The notes beneath the pieces are model-generated. The model did no database searches. It saw nothing but the letters and a program-made list of their open reading frames with translations, and was not told the DNA's origin. A DNA stretch of 64,000 bases from Paenisporosarcina quisquiliarum. Its GTDB lineage: Bacteria > Bacillota > Bacilli > Bacillales_A > Planococcaceae. The stretch covers positions 186,001-250,000 of the forward strand of contig NZ_JAMKBJ010000004.1 in the NCBI RefSeq assembly GCF_027563315.1. The letters run 5' to 3'. Positions 25,434 through 34,817 of this stretch are shown here, one piece after another (position 1 is the first letter of the stretch; every line of letters starts with the position of its first letter). The position numbers and the translations under genes were made by a program.

Positions 25434-26264
25434 ATGAGTATCCAAATGAATTCCGCCACAACATCCATGCGTGAATTGCAAAAAAAAATTGATATCATTG
25501 CTAATAATATTTCCAATGTAAATACAAATGGGTACAAACGTCAGGAAGCGAACTTTTCGGATGCCCTTTACCAATCCATTGAAAAGCAAGCCGGACCTCA
25601 GAACGAAATTGGCCGTATCACACCAAATGGTCTGCGCATTGGTTCTGGTGCAATTATTACTCAAACGAGTATTCGGACTGAACAAGGCTCGATAAAAAAA
25701 ACGGATCGCCCTCTTGATTTCATGATTCAAGGAAACGCTGGATATTTCCGCGTGGCTTCAGAAGGCACTACTTTTTATACAAGAGATGGCTCTTTTCAAG
25801 TACAACCAGTCTTGAACTCTAATCAAGTAAACTTGGTGACGTCTTCTGGAGATTCGGTTCTTGATCGCAATAACCGTCCGATTGCTTTTGACGGAGATTA
25901 CAACAACATCAAGGTGACAGAAAACGGGACGCTTGAAGTAACCTATCGAGATTCTTCCAAACAACCAACCCAAATCCAGTTAAGCATCGCTCAAATTAAT
26001 AGACCGAATCTGCTCGAAAAAATCGGAGCGAATCGCTTCCAACTTCCAGGCACTGAAGCCGAGCAAGTAGCAAACGGTACTCTGCAAATTGGTAACAATG
26101 ATGGTTCGATTCGAATTACGCAAGGCGCACTAGAAATGTCCAATGTTGATTTAACTGACGAAATGACTGAATTGATTTCCACTCAACGATTGCTTCAATC
26201 TCAAGGAAGAGCAATATCATTTGCAGACGATATGATGGGATTGGTCAATACGATGAAATCGTAA
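25434..26264 (+). CDS. flhP: FlhP (FlgG-like) distal rod protein
   Basis: A 276-residue partner of FlhO. IIANNISNVNTNGYKRQEA and MSNVDLTDEMTELISTQR are the terminal D0 motifs. The AAGGAGG site is strong. In B. subtilis FlhP completes the rod and is needed to move to hook growth. Terminator follows at 26272. Confidence 0.93.
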   Translation: MSIQMNSATTSMRELQKKIDIIANNISNVNTNGYKRQEANFSDALYQSIEKQAGPQNEIGRITPNGLRIGSGAIITQTSIRTEQGSIKKTDRPLDFMIQGNAGYFRVASEGTTFYTRDGSFQVQPVLNSNQVNLVTSSGDSVLDRNNRPIAFDGDYNNIKVTENGTLEVTYRDSSKQPTQIQLSIAQINRPNLLEKIGANRFQLPGTEAEQVANGTLQIGNNDGSIRITQGALEMSNVDLTDEMTELISTQRLLQSQGRAISFADDMMGLVNTMKS

Positions 26265-26271
26265 AAAGTAA

Positions 26272-26313
26272 AAAGGATGGATTAGTGACTTTGTCATTAA
26301 TCCATCCTTTTTT
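26272..26313 (+). terminator. Terminator after flhP
   Basis: A long stem AAAGGATGGATTAGTGAC / GTCATTAATCCATCCTTT (one G-T pair) with a 3-nt loop, followed by TTTTGATTTT. Confidence 0.9.
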
Positions 26314-26370
26314 GATTTTAAAGATTTATTTCATTTTGGAATTTTTTTCATAGATGTTTATCTGTGCACA

Positions 26371-26403
26371 AAAAATGAGCACTCACCAAATGGTGAATGC
26401 TCT
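26371..26403 (-). terminator. Terminator after flgL
   Basis: On the minus strand GAGCATTCACC / GGTGAGTGCTC forms an 11-bp stem (one G-T pair) with loop ATTT, followed by ATTTTTTG. It ends the yvyF-flgM-flgN-flgK-flgL transcript 14 nt after the flgL stop. Confidence 0.88.
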
Positions 26404-26416
26404 TTTTATTAATACT

Positions 26417-27298
26417 TTATCTCAGGAAATCCATCAAACTTGGCTGAATGATTTTTGCCGATGCCGCAAGACTTGCCTGATAGACACTCTCTTCACTTTT
26501 CAATTTCGTGACGGCTTCTGCATAATTAACATCTTCAAGTTTCGATAACATAGACTTCAGTTCAATATTGCTATCTTGAATTCGGTTTTCCATTGATTCA
26601 ACCCGGTTCTTTCTAGCACCAGCTTCTGCAGATACCGTTAACATTCGATCAATGCCTTTATCAATTTGATCCAGCTGAATGTCAGTTCCAGAACGAAGTC
26701 CCACAGACAATTGATTTAATGTTTCAAACAGATTCGCATCATCAGCAAAATTGCCAAACAACTCATTGGCTGTAACATTTGCTTTAATCACTACGCCATC
26801 CGCAATCGTAAACATTTTAGAACCTGTATCAAATGTATCTGTCAAATAGGAATCTTTATCGGGATAAGGAGACTCATTCGTTTTTAGGCCATTGAATAAA
26901 TGTTTACCATTTACTTTAGAATTGGCGAATTGACGAATTTGCTCGGTCAATTCTTCCACTTCTGTTGCAATGGCACCTCTATCTGTGTCAGAAAGAGTAT
27001 CATTATTTCCCTGGACCGCTAGTTCACGAACTCGTTGCATGACATTGACCATTTCGTTAATCGTCTGATCCGTTTCATCCATCCAAAGTGTGGCCTCATT
27101 TGTATTACGTTCATATTGTTCATTTGCAACAAGTGCACTTTTCAGGTTCATCGCCTTACTTACACCATTTGGATCATCGGACGGACGGTGCAGCTGTTTA
27201 CCCGTCGATACCTGGTTATTGATTTTTTCCAGTCGACCGAGGTTTTGATTGATATGGCGAACTGAATTTTGATGTAACATTTGCTGTGTAACTCTCAT
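26417..27298 (-). CDS. flgL: FlgL hook-filament junction protein (HAP3)
   Basis: A 293-residue flagellin-like protein opening MRVTQQMLHQNSVRHINQNL, with helical ends similar to flagellin D0/D1. It joins the FlgK ring to the filament. Three consecutive ATG codons (27304-27298) follow a GGGAGG site; the last gives the usual MRVT start and an 8-nt spacing. A longer in-frame N-terminal extension overlaps flgK and is rejected. Confidence 0.93.
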   Translation of the reverse strand: MRVTQQMLHQNSVRHINQNLGRLEKINNQVSTGKQLHRPSDDPNGVSKAMNLKSALVANEQYERNTNEATLWMDETDQTINEMVNVMQRVRELAVQGNNDTLSDTDRGAIATEVEELTEQIRQFANSKVNGKHLFNGLKTNESPYPDKDSYLTDTFDTGSKMFTIADGVVIKANVTANELFGNFADDANLFETLNQLSVGLRSGTDIQLDQIDKGIDRMLTVSAEAGARKNRVESMENRIQDSNIELKSMLSKLEDVNYAEAVTKLKSEESVYQASLAASAKIIQPSLMDFLR

Positions 27299-27323
27299 CA
27301 TCATTACCTCCCATGCCCTATCA

Positions 27324-28601
27324 TCAACGTGCGGCCATGCGGTTGATGATTGTATCCAGCATCTGATCTGTCGTTGAAACCATTCGTGCAGCAGCACTAT
27401 ATGAATGTTGGTACTTGATTAAATTAGCCATTTCTTCATCTAAGGAAACACCCGTTACCGACTGACGACGGCTATCTGTTGCTTGTAAAGTTGCTTCATA
27501 ATTGGCAACTTGACGAATCGCCGTCTGACTTTCCGTTCCAAGTTCACTTACTAGAGAGCGATACGAACTGTTCACTGCCTTGGATTTTTCCTCCATGCCT
27601 GTAAACAAAGGTGTAATCTGCTTCATGTCATTTTCAACATTCGGATTTACCTTAAGTGAAGCAATAGAATAGTCCGCATCCCCACTAAATAGGTTTTCTC
27701 CCGGTTGGCTAGCATCAGTAGGTGAAGACATCTGATTTGCCTCAACAAAATCCTTTGCCACAGCGTTCAGCTTCGTTTGGTAATCGTCAACGATCACCAG
27801 CGATTTGACGATACCAGATAATTCGCCTCCACCAAACGTGCTGGTAGCATCAATTTTAGATTTAATACTTGCACCTTCCACGAGAGAAGTCCCATCAGTC
27901 AAGGAGATGTTGGACGTACCGTCTGCTTGGTTGTCCACTTTAATTGAAACCAGTTTCGATAGTTCTTCGATTAAAACATCACGCTTATCCTGTAAATCGT
28001 TTGCCTGAGAACCTGTGCGTTTAATGCTGTCATTCAACTGGGCAATCTGTTCCAAGTAACCGTTCGCTTCGTTCATTTTCACTGTTTGTTGTTGGTTTAA
28101 ATCCTTCTTCATTTCTGTCATTGAACGGTCCATGGATTGAATCGTTTCAATAAAAGCTTGTGCCCGTTCTTTAACAACTGCTTTAGCGGAAAGACTGTCT
28201 GGCTCATTGGCCAAATCCTGAAATGCTCCAGCCAATTGATCCATCGCAGTTCGAAGGCCAGTATCACTCGGTTCATTGATAACCGTTTCAAGCTGATCTA
28301 GTGTCTCTTGTCTAATTGACCATTCTCCTAGAGTACCTGACTGATTACGGTATTGCTGATCTAAAAAATGGTCACGTACGCGGGTTATGGATTCCATTAA
28401 TACGCCAGTTCCAAGTTGGCCTGGGTTAACAGCACCGCTTGTCCAAACGTCGAGTGAAGGGGAAGTGATTGCATTCACTTGTTGACGTGAGTAGCCCTTG
28501 GTATTTGCATTGGCAATATTGTGACCTGTTGTTGAAATACTTGCCTGCCCGACCATTAATCCGCGCTTCCCAACTTCTAATCCGTGAAATGTTGAAACCA
28601 T
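27324..28601 (-). CDS. flgK: FlgK hook-filament junction protein (HAP1)
   Basis: A 425-residue protein; ISTTGHNIANANTKGYSRQQV at the N-terminus and EEMANLIKYQHSYSAAARMVSTTDQMLDTIIN at the C-terminus are the FlgK signatures (quoted in part: NIANANTKGYSRQ, YQHSYSAAARM). It is shorter than B. subtilis FlgK (507 residues), with a reduced middle domain. It lies between flgN, its chaperone, and flgL. Confidence 0.93.
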   Translation of the reverse strand: MVSTFHGLEVGKRGLMVGQASISTTGHNIANANTKGYSRQQVNAITSPSLDVWTSGAVNPGQLGTGVLMESITRVRDHFLDQQYRNQSGTLGEWSIRQETLDQLETVINEPSDTGLRTAMDQLAGAFQDLANEPDSLSAKAVVKERAQAFIETIQSMDRSMTEMKKDLNQQQTVKMNEANGYLEQIAQLNDSIKRTGSQANDLQDKRDVLIEELSKLVSIKVDNQADGTSNISLTDGTSLVEGASIKSKIDATSTFGGGELSGIVKSLVIVDDYQTKLNAVAKDFVEANQMSSPTDASQPGENLFSGDADYSIASLKVNPNVENDMKQITPLFTGMEEKSKAVNSSYRSLVSELGTESQTAIRQVANYEATLQATDSRRQSVTGVSLDEEMANLIKYQHSYSAAARMVSTTDQMLDTIINRMAAR

Positions 28602-28626
28602 CTTATTCCCTACCTTCTAACGTCAA

Positions 28627-29106
28627 TCATGCTTTTGTATCGAAGAAGCCACGATTGCTTGTTTGTGATTTTTGTTGATTAGGAGATTGATAATTGAAAT
28701 GTTGTTGTTTAGACTTCGTAATGTGTTCAATCATATGTTGAACAAAATTTACTGAGTCTTCAACGAGTCGCTCATTTACTTTATTTATGTCATGCAGCTC
28801 CATCATGAGCTGTTGCAATGTTTTCAATTTTGATTGTAGATTTTTCCTTGTAAATTCGTTTGGAAGTTGTTCTACAAATTGACTGAAACTAAGAGATGGG
28901 TGATTTTGCAGCGCACTTTCAACCAGCTGTTCACGTTCCTGATCTACTTGATTGAGCTGTTTTACAATCTTCGCTTCTTCCTGTACCAGTTGATTCAACT
29001 CGTCAACTTTTCGTTCGATTAAAACGACTTTCTTTCGTTCAGCCAAGTTGATGAGTTGTTTCAGTATGACCATCAATTCTTCCAGCGTCGTGACTAACTG
29101 AAGCAT
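28627..29106 (-). CDS. flgN: FlgN-like flagellar chaperone
   Basis: A 159-residue helical protein with long amphipathic coils (residues 5-115) and a disordered basic tail, the FlgN shape. It should hold FlgK and FlgL for export. Sequence alone is weakly diagnostic; location between flgM and flgK (as yvyG in B. subtilis) supports the call. Confidence 0.88.
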   Translation of the reverse strand: MLQLVTTLEELMVILKQLINLAERKKVVLIERKVDELNQLVQEEAKIVKQLNQVDQEREQLVESALQNHPSLSFSQFVEQLPNEFTRKNLQSKLKTLQQLMMELHDINKVNERLVEDSVNFVQHMIEHITKSKQQHFNYQSPNQQKSQTSNRGFFDTKA

Positions 29107-29135
29107 CCGACACCCTCCTCTATTAAAGCGGAAAT

Positions 29136-29408
29136 CTATTTATCAAACCAGAATTGATAGATTTTATCTGCCACTTTGTCACTGTGAATTTGATACTCAC
29201 CTGACTGAATTTGGGCTTTTAATGTGCTGATCTTTCCTTGTCTGTCTAAATCTATTTCTGTGTTCTTTTCAAATAACTCTTTTGCTTGATTTGAAATCTG
29301 CAGCTGGTCTTCTTTTTGCAATGGTCTTGTTTTTCCAACTTGTGTGACCTGCATTTGCTTTTGATAAGATTGAATAAAGGAAGAACTTGTCGTCTTATCG
29401 ATATTCAT
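29136..29408 (-). CDS. flgM: FlgM anti-sigma-D factor
   Basis: A 90-residue protein: disordered N-terminus, then the SigD-binding helices (DQLQISNQAKELFEK, KISTLKAQIQSGEYQIHSDKVADK). It holds SigD inactive until the hook is finished and FlgM is exported. The ATG at 29408 gives the family length (88 in B. subtilis); an in-frame TTG 45 nt upstream, inside yvyF, is rejected. Confidence 0.94.
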   Translation of the reverse strand: MNIDKTTSSSFIQSYQKQMQVTQVGKTRPLQKEDQLQISNQAKELFEKNTEIDLDRQGKISTLKAQIQSGEYQIHSDKVADKIYQFWFDK

Positions 29409-29434
29409 TCCTTCACCGCCCTTTTCGTTTATTT

Positions 29435-29890
29435 TTATTTCTTTAACTGCCAATACTGTGGCATGTTCGTATTTTTCGCTTGATTGTTTTGCTTATTATG
29501 CTTGTTTTGTGTGTTTCTAATCTCATCTACCAGATTTTCTCTCTTCAATGTTTGATTGATTTCAGATGAGAATTGTTGAAAACACTCATCACATAACAGC
29601 TGTCTTTTTATCATTTTATCACAATGCGAACATCGGTATCCCAGGTTTGGGTAGTCCTCTGCATATATTCGGCCGTCACGAATGAAATCAGCAACCTGTT
29701 TCACTGAAACTTCCGTTTCTATGCTTACTTCTTCAATCGTAGCAAAACGGTTTTGCTCGTTTGATAAAAAGTCTGAAACCAATTTGAAATCCTGCTCAGT
29801 TATTTTGTAACAACCTAAGCAATAATCCGTATGATCTCTGAGAAACAATTTGCCACAAATCCGGCAGTTATCCAATTGACCTGGTTGCAT
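29435..29890 (-). CDS. yvyF: YvyF (TIGR03826-type) flagellar operon protein
   Basis: A 151-residue protein with two zinc-knuckle-like Cys pairs at the front (CRICG...CLGC) and two in the middle (CSHC...CDEC), around a MerR/winged-helix-like segment (TIEEVSIETEVSVKQVADFIRDGRI). This is the YvyF family, always found before flgM; it is thought to be a flagellar regulator, but its molecular function is not settled. The SigD promoter at 29920 lies directly upstream. Confidence 0.9.
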   Translation of the reverse strand: MQPGQLDNCRICGKLFLRDHTDYCLGCYKITEQDFKLVSDFLSNEQNRFATIEEVSIETEVSVKQVADFIRDGRIYAEDYPNLGYRCSHCDKMIKRQLLCDECFQQFSSEINQTLKRENLVDEIRNTQNKHNKQNNQAKNTNMPQYWQLKK

Positions 29891-29919
29891 TTGTAATCAC
29901 CTGAATCCTTCTAATATTT

Positions 29920-29946
29920 ATATCGGCACTTTTTAAAAAAAGTTTA
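29920..29946 (-). promoter_or_regulatory. SigD promoter of yvyF-flgM-flgN-flgK-flgL
   Basis: On the minus strand: TAAA, exactly 15 nt, GCCGATAT. This is a perfect match to the B. subtilis SigD consensus. It makes FlgM part of the regulon it restrains. Confidence 0.93.
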
Positions 29947-29959
29947 GTACAAATACGAA

Positions 29960-30391
29960 TTATTGTAATTTAAATTCCGTTACCAATACCCGTTCGACTT
30001 CTCCAGTTTCCACAATCCGTTCAAGTTTTGCAGAGAGTTCTTTTTCGAGTTTGACAATGCCTTCATTGCCAATCAACTCGTCTTTTGTAAAGCTGGCAAT
30101 GGTAGAAATAATGGCAGCACGCACTTCAGGTTTACGTTTTTCTGCCTCTTCTTTCGTTTCCTTGCTACTTAACAAAATATTGAACTGAACTATCGCAAAA
30201 TTGTTGGGAGATGCTAGATTCGTTGTGATGATATCCGTATCCACACTCATTTCAACAAGTTCTTCAGCTGAAATTTCTTTCTCTTTCACTTTTTCCTTAC
30301 CCAATACTTCATCTTTCAAAAAAAACATGGCTCCCCCGCCGAGTAAAACGACAGCGAAAAACATCATGACAATTACTTTCATTTTCCCCAT
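29960..30391 (-). CDS. fliL: FliL stator-associated protein
   Basis: A 143-residue single-pass membrane protein (helix at about 5-24) with a FliL external domain ending in VERVLVTEFKLQ. FliL forms a ring round MotAB and supports stator activity. In B. subtilis it is in the fla/che operon before fliM; here it follows motB, suggesting co-regulation with the stator. Confidence 0.93.
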   Translation of the reverse strand: MGKMKVIVMMFFAVVLLGGGAMFFLKDEVLGKEKVKEKEISAEELVEMSVDTDIITTNLASPNNFAIVQFNILLSSKETKEEAEKRKPEVRAAIISTIASFTKDELIGNEGIVKLEKELSAKLERIVETGEVERVLVTEFKLQ

Positions 30392-30409
30392 AGTGCACCT
30401 CTTCAGTGT

Positions 30410-31177
30410 TTAATTTTCTTGTTTGTAAGGTGATATCAATACTTCCACACGACGGTTTTCTGCTCTGCCTTCAGGCGTGTCATTCGTAGTTACTGGATGG
30501 TATTCACCATATCCTGTTGCACTAAAAACTTTCGGATCTAACTGTTTATTTTCAAGAAGTATTTTCATGAAATTGATGGCCCGGGCAGCACTCAATTCCC
30601 AGTTAGACGGAAACTCCTTTGAATTAGCCGGAATATTATCCGTATGACCATCTATAAAAATGTTTCGTGGTGGATCTGTAACCAGTAAATTTGAAATTTC
30701 AACCGCAATCGTTCTTGACACTTCGTTTATATCTGCACTGCCTGAAGGATAAAGAACACCTTCTTTAATTTTGAGCACTAAACCTTTGCCTGTCAGAGCT
30801 GTTTCCAGTTTTGTAGATAATCCCTTGTCTTTTATGTAAACTTCAATTTTTTCCTGGAGCTCACCGAGTTCTTTCATGTCCTGCTCCCTTGCCAATTGCG
30901 CTTCCGTTTTTTCTTCTTTGGGTGGTTCGTTCTCATCCAATTTGGAAATTTTAGATGTATCAGTCATGATTTCAATTGCCGCTTCTTCATCCAAAATGCC
31001 TGTCCCACCTTGCAGCTCATTATTAAATGACTCCGCAATTTCCTTGAATTTCTTCGAATCAACTTCACTTGCCGCAAAAAGAACGATGAAAAGAGCGAGT
31101 AATAGCGTCAATACATCGGCATAAGGAATGAGCCATGATTCATCGACATGATCTTCATGCTTTTTCTTACGCTTCAA
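30410..31177 (-). CDS. motB: MotB stator protein
   Basis: A 255-residue protein: short basic N-terminus, one membrane helix with the proton-carrying Asp at about residue 21 (IPYADVLTLLLALFIVLF), a plug region, and a C-terminal OmpA-like peptidoglycan-binding domain (IDGHTDN, LSAARAI, GRAENRRVEV). The start is probably a TTG overlapping the motA end by 11 nt, preceded by AGAAGG; the longer reading would put extra residues inside motA. Ion type (H+ or Na+) cannot be settled from sequence here. Confidence 0.93.
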   Translation of the reverse strand: MKRKKKHEDHVDESWLIPYADVLTLLLALFIVLFAASEVDSKKFKEIAESFNNELQGGTGILDEEAAIEIMTDTSKISKLDENEPPKEEKTEAQLAREQDMKELGELQEKIEVYIKDKGLSTKLETALTGKGLVLKIKEGVLYPSGSADINEVSRTIAVEISNLLVTDPPRNIFIDGHTDNIPANSKEFPSNWELSAARAINFMKILLENKQLDPKVFSATGYGEYHPVTTNDTPEGRAENRRVEVLISPYKQEN

Positions 31178-31970
31178 CGCCAACACCTTCTCTTGTTTTT
31201 TCTTCCTGCACAAGAACGCGATCTTTAGCAGGTAAATAGGTCAATAATTTCTCTTCCACAATCCGTACCGGAAGACCTTCCTGGACAGCCAGCAATCCTT
31301 CTAACATGATAGTTTTCATTCTAGCTTCCTGTTCTGATTTTCGCTTTAATTTGTTGGCGAACGGATGCCACATAACATACCCCGAGAATATCCCAAACAA
31401 AGTAGCAATGAATGCTGCCGAAATGGATTTACCAAGCAATGCAATATCATCCAAGTGACCAAGTGCTGCGACCAGCCCGATAACAGCACCGAGTACCCCT
31501 AGAGTAGGCGCATACGTACCCGCTTGTGTGAAAATCTTCGCACCAAGTTCATGACGCTCTTCCATCGCAGCAATTTCTTCTTCCATCAAATCACGGATAT
31601 GTTCCTGCGATTGCCCATCAACCACCATTTTTAAACCCCGTTGCAAAAATGGATCTTCCACTTCTTCAGAGCGTTCTTCTAAAGCCAGTAATCCTTCTCT
31701 TCTTGCGACCATTGCCCACTCAGTAAATACCGGGATTAGTTCTTTGAGAGGAATCATCTTCGACTCAGAAAATATCACTTTAAATAAAACAGGGATTTTC
31801 TTTACTTCTTCAAGTGGAAACGCAATCAGTATGCAGGCAGCCGTTCCCGCAAAGATGATTACCAGTGCCGCGGGATTATATAAAGCGATTGGATCGGAGC
31901 CTTTTAAAATCAGTCCACCAACCAATACGACCATTCCAAGTATTATGCCTATCCATGATGTCTTATCCAC
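31167..31970 (-). CDS. motA: MotA stator protein
   Basis: A 267-residue protein with four membrane helices and the cytoplasmic loop with conserved charges that touch FliG (about residues 85-125). The TM3/TM4 region GTYAPTLGVLGAVIGLVAAL and the ISAAFIATLFGIFSGY stretch are MotA signatures. GTG start with GAGGG. It lies between fliS and motB. Confidence 0.95.
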   Translation of the reverse strand: MDKTSWIGIILGMVVLVGGLILKGSDPIALYNPAALVIIFAGTAACILIAFPLEEVKKIPVLFKVIFSESKMIPLKELIPVFTEWAMVARREGLLALEERSEEVEDPFLQRGLKMVVDGQSQEHIRDLMEEEIAAMEERHELGAKIFTQAGTYAPTLGVLGAVIGLVAALGHLDDIALLGKSISAAFIATLFGIFSGYVMWHPFANKLKRKSEQEARMKTIMLEGLLAVQEGLPVRIVEEKLLTYLPAKDRVLVQEEKTREGVGVEA

Positions 31971-32017
31971 ACCAAACCCTCATTTCAATTCTAAGAATAT
32001 CAAACGTTCCTTGACTC

Positions 32018-32395
32018 TTAGTTCTTTTTCGCCAGAGCCATGACTTGCTTCCATGTGTCACGTAACTCTACAACATACCCTTCTACTTCTTCCAAAGTTT
32101 CGAGGTTATTTTTCATATTGGCGTCAATCAATTGTGTGTACATATATTCGTATAGTTGTGCCATATTGTTCGAGATTTCAATATCTTGGTTCAAGGTAAT
32201 TCGCAACTCTTGAATGATATTTTGTGCCTTGATTATATTTGTGTTTTTTATTTCGTAATTTTTTTCCGCCATCGCTTTTTTTGATAGTCTGATGAATTTT
32301 AGACACCCGTTGTATAGCATGAGCGTTAACTCCTGAGGAGATGCTGTCATCACTGAATTCTGTTGATACGCTTGGTAAGGGTTGATAACTGACAT
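32018..32395 (-). CDS. fliS: FliS flagellin chaperone
   Basis: A 125-residue four-helix protein opening with INPYQAYQQNSVMTASPQEL and LMLYNGCLKFI, the FliS signature. It binds the C-terminus of flagellin and keeps it unpolymerised until export; in B. subtilis FliS also helps free FliW. Last gene of the flaG-fliD-fliT-fliS operon. Confidence 0.96.
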   Translation of the reverse strand: MSVINPYQAYQQNSVMTASPQELTLMLYNGCLKFIRLSKKAMAEKNYEIKNTNIIKAQNIIQELRITLNQDIEISNNMAQLYEYMYTQLIDANMKNNLETLEEVEGYVVELRDTWKQVMALAKKN

Positions 32396-32413
32396 GTTAT
32401 ATCCTCCTGCTTT

Positions 32414-32803
32414 TTATTTCCGTTCATCGATAAATGAACCCTCTGTCGATACGTTTTGATAAGCACCTACAAACTTCCTGGATCCTTGCTTTGTTTGATT
32501 AATTTGATTCATTTGTGTCTTAAATGATTGATGTAGACCAGTCATAAGTGGTTGAATCATTTGTTGTAAGTCTTTCAGTTGATGAATAATTTGTTTATCT
32601 TCATCTGTCCATTGAAAGTCCTCTTGCTGTAAGTATGATTCAAGCTCATCAATCAACTGTTGTCTTTTTTCAAAGAGTGATTGTAAGTTCTCCACTTGCC
32701 CTGCTTCATCGTCTTTCATGTTTGAGTGTAGCGCTTTAGACACGTATTGAATTTCTTTGGTTACTTGAAGAAATTCAGCTAATACGTTTTGGTACTCACT
32801 CAT
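32414..32803 (-). CDS. fliT: FliT-like flagellar chaperone
   Basis: A 129-residue all-helical protein between fliD and fliS. Family sequence identity is low, but position, size and helix pattern fit FliT, which chaperones the cap protein FliD. The ATG overlaps the fliD stop as TAATG, so the two are coupled; the longer in-frame reading into fliD is rejected. Confidence 0.85.
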   Translation of the reverse strand: MSEYQNVLAEFLQVTKEIQYVSKALHSNMKDDEAGQVENLQSLFEKRQQLIDELESYLQQEDFQWTDEDKQIIHQLKDLQQMIQPLMTGLHQSFKTQMNQINQTKQGSRKFVGAYQNVSTEGSFIDERK

Positions 32804-34293
32804 TACATGCCACCGAACATGTTCTGTTGCATCCACGAGCTTTGTGAATTCATCTGGCTCAAAGCTTTTTCCATGGCAGTGAACTGCTTCCAATAGCGGT
32901 TTTCAACCATTTTCAATCTGTCGTTCCATTTGCTAATTTCCTGATTCATCTGGGTAATTCGTTTTGACATCGTACTGTTGTCGACAGCGCTTGTTGGACT
33001 ACCCCCACGTTCACTCAGACGTTTTATAACATCGTTCAGCTCCGCATAAACTCGGTTGCCAATGCCGTTTGTACCGTTTGTAAATAGATCCATGACTTCA
33101 TCAGGTTTATTTGACAGCGCGTCTTTTAGTTTATTTTCATCAATGAAAAGCTTCCCACCATCACTGTACTTGCCGGTATTAATGCCAATTTGCGAAAGCA
33201 TATTCATATTTCCAGTAGCAATTCCTGCGACAGGGTCCATGAAAGCACTTCTAAGCTCTTGCAAAGCATTTTTCAGAATCGGGTCATTTCGTAGTAAGCC
33301 ACTTCTAGCTTTCTCTTCCCACAATTCTATTTCTTTTTCGCTCATGTCTTTTCTTTGTTCATCGGAAAGGGGTTTGAAGTCGGGATAGCGTTTCTCGACA
33401 AGTTTTTTCTCGATTTCTGAAATCGTTTCGTTATACTTCTCTACTAGATTTTTAATCGTTTCTAGCGGCTTGGCTGTGTCGGATTGAACCATAATGGTAG
33501 AAGTACCTTTTTGTAACAGATTCAAATTCAAACCATTGATCGTTGTTTTGTTTGACGTTAAGTTATCGACCAGTATACCGTCAAATTTCACTTCACCGTT
33601 GGTAGCGGTCGACATATAATTCGTTCCAGCCGTATTGGTTGAGTAGGATAGTTGACCATTATTATTAATGACTTGATTTGCTAACGCAGCGTCGCTAAAT
33701 TCCAACGTAAAGTTTTGATCTGCACCCATCCCTGTTGTCGACATGAAGAATCTCGATGTAGTGTCATCAAAGCTTGCTCGTAACTCTGTTGTTTTGCCAG
33801 CAGTTGCTTCTTGGAGTTTTTTCGCTACGTCTGCATAAGTCAGACCACTAGTAACATCAACACTTCCCAAAACCGCGCCAGAGTTATCTTTAATTGTGAT
33901 CATTCCTGTTGCAGGTATTAAATCCGTTGATTTTGCAGCAACTCCAGCGGATTTTTCAATCGTGCCGGCTGAGTGAATTTTTGCCGTACTCGCGACATTT
34001 ACTACTTCTACTTGATATGTACCACTCAAAGCGTTTGCTGTCGTCGAAGCCGTCAGACTACCAGAATTTGAAGATGTTGCACTATAGGCATTAAATGAGC
34101 CTTGAAAACGTAGGTCACTTGCTATTGTCCGCAACTTTGAAAGAGATAAATTAAATTCTCGATTGGCGTCCCGTTGCCATTCCGTCCACACTTTCTTCTG
34201 TGTCAATTTATTTAATGGCATTTTTTGTGCATTCATAAGTTCCTTGACCAGTTGATCCGTATCCATTCCTGATGCCAATCCACCAATACGCAA
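32803..34293 (-). CDS. fliD: FliD filament cap protein (HAP2)
   Basis: A 496-residue cap protein. The N-terminus MRIGGLASGMDTDQLVKELM and the C-terminal coiled region (RITQMNQEISKWNDRLKMVE) are the FliD signatures. It starts with TTG after GAGTGAGG. It sits in the late SigD operon with flaG, fliT and fliS. Confidence 0.95.
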   Translation of the reverse strand: MRIGGLASGMDTDQLVKELMNAQKMPLNKLTQKKVWTEWQRDANREFNLSLSKLRTIASDLRFQGSFNAYSATSSNSGSLTASTTANALSGTYQVEVVNVASTAKIHSAGTIEKSAGVAAKSTDLIPATGMITIKDNSGAVLGSVDVTSGLTYADVAKKLQEATAGKTTELRASFDDTTSRFFMSTTGMGADQNFTLEFSDAALANQVINNNGQLSYSTNTAGTNYMSTATNGEVKFDGILVDNLTSNKTTINGLNLNLLQKGTSTIMVQSDTAKPLETIKNLVEKYNETISEIEKKLVEKRYPDFKPLSDEQRKDMSEKEIELWEEKARSGLLRNDPILKNALQELRSAFMDPVAGIATGNMNMLSQIGINTGKYSDGGKLFIDENKLKDALSNKPDEVMDLFTNGTNGIGNRVYAELNDVIKRLSERGGSPTSAVDNSTMSKRITQMNQEISKWNDRLKMVENRYWKQFTAMEKALSQMNSQSSWMQQNMFGGM

Positions 34294-34319
34294 TTTACCT
34301 CACTCCAATCGTTTTTTTA

Positions 34320-34661
34320 TTAAAACTTATCATCCACCATTAATCCGGCAAGCTCGGCCATGGATGCATACATATCTAAAAATTTTCTATTGGGAATTTC
34401 TTTAAGGACTGTATCTGAGTTTGTGTCTATTACTTGAACATAATAGATGTCCAGTTTTTCATGCAGCTTAAATTTAACTGAAGTCGTTGTAGGTTCTAGA
34501 AAATCATTCATACCATCTACTTTGTTTTTTAACAGTTCTTTTGTTATTTTTTCCGGTTCTTGAATTGGTTGCTCTTTATGCTTTTGCCCTTGTATAGGAT
34601 ACTCTTGTACAGGCTCGACTTTCTTTGGAAAAGGTATAACAGGTGTTTGTTTCACTTCCAT
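34320..34661 (-). CDS. flaG: FlaG family protein
   Basis: A 113-residue protein: a disordered Pro/Gln-rich N-terminus and a FlaG domain (FKLHEKLDIYYVQVIDTNSDTVLKEIP in part: YYVQVIDTNSDTVLKEIP). FlaG proteins affect filament length. It is the first gene of its operon, with a SigD promoter at 34767. Confidence 0.92.
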   Translation of the reverse strand: MEVKQTPVIPFPKKVEPVQEYPIQGQKHKEQPIQEPEKITKELLKNKVDGMNDFLEPTTTSVKFKLHEKLDIYYVQVIDTNSDTVLKEIPNRKFLDMYASMAELAGLMVDDKF

Positions 34662-34766
34662 TAGTGGCTCTCCCCTTATCTCATATCATCTATAACGGTA
34701 GATTAGGGAAACAATGATCATTTAACAATCATTCTATTAACTGCCAGATCGACCTTTATTTAATGT

Positions 34767-34793
34767 ATATCGGCATAAAACGTGAAAATTTTA
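34767..34793 (-). promoter_or_regulatory. SigD promoter of flaG-fliD-fliT-fliS
   Basis: Minus strand TAAA, 15 nt, GCCGATAT: perfect SigD consensus, about 100 nt before the flaG ATG. Confidence 0.93.
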
Positions 34794-34817
34794 GCTTTTT
34801 TTCACTTTTATTTGTTC

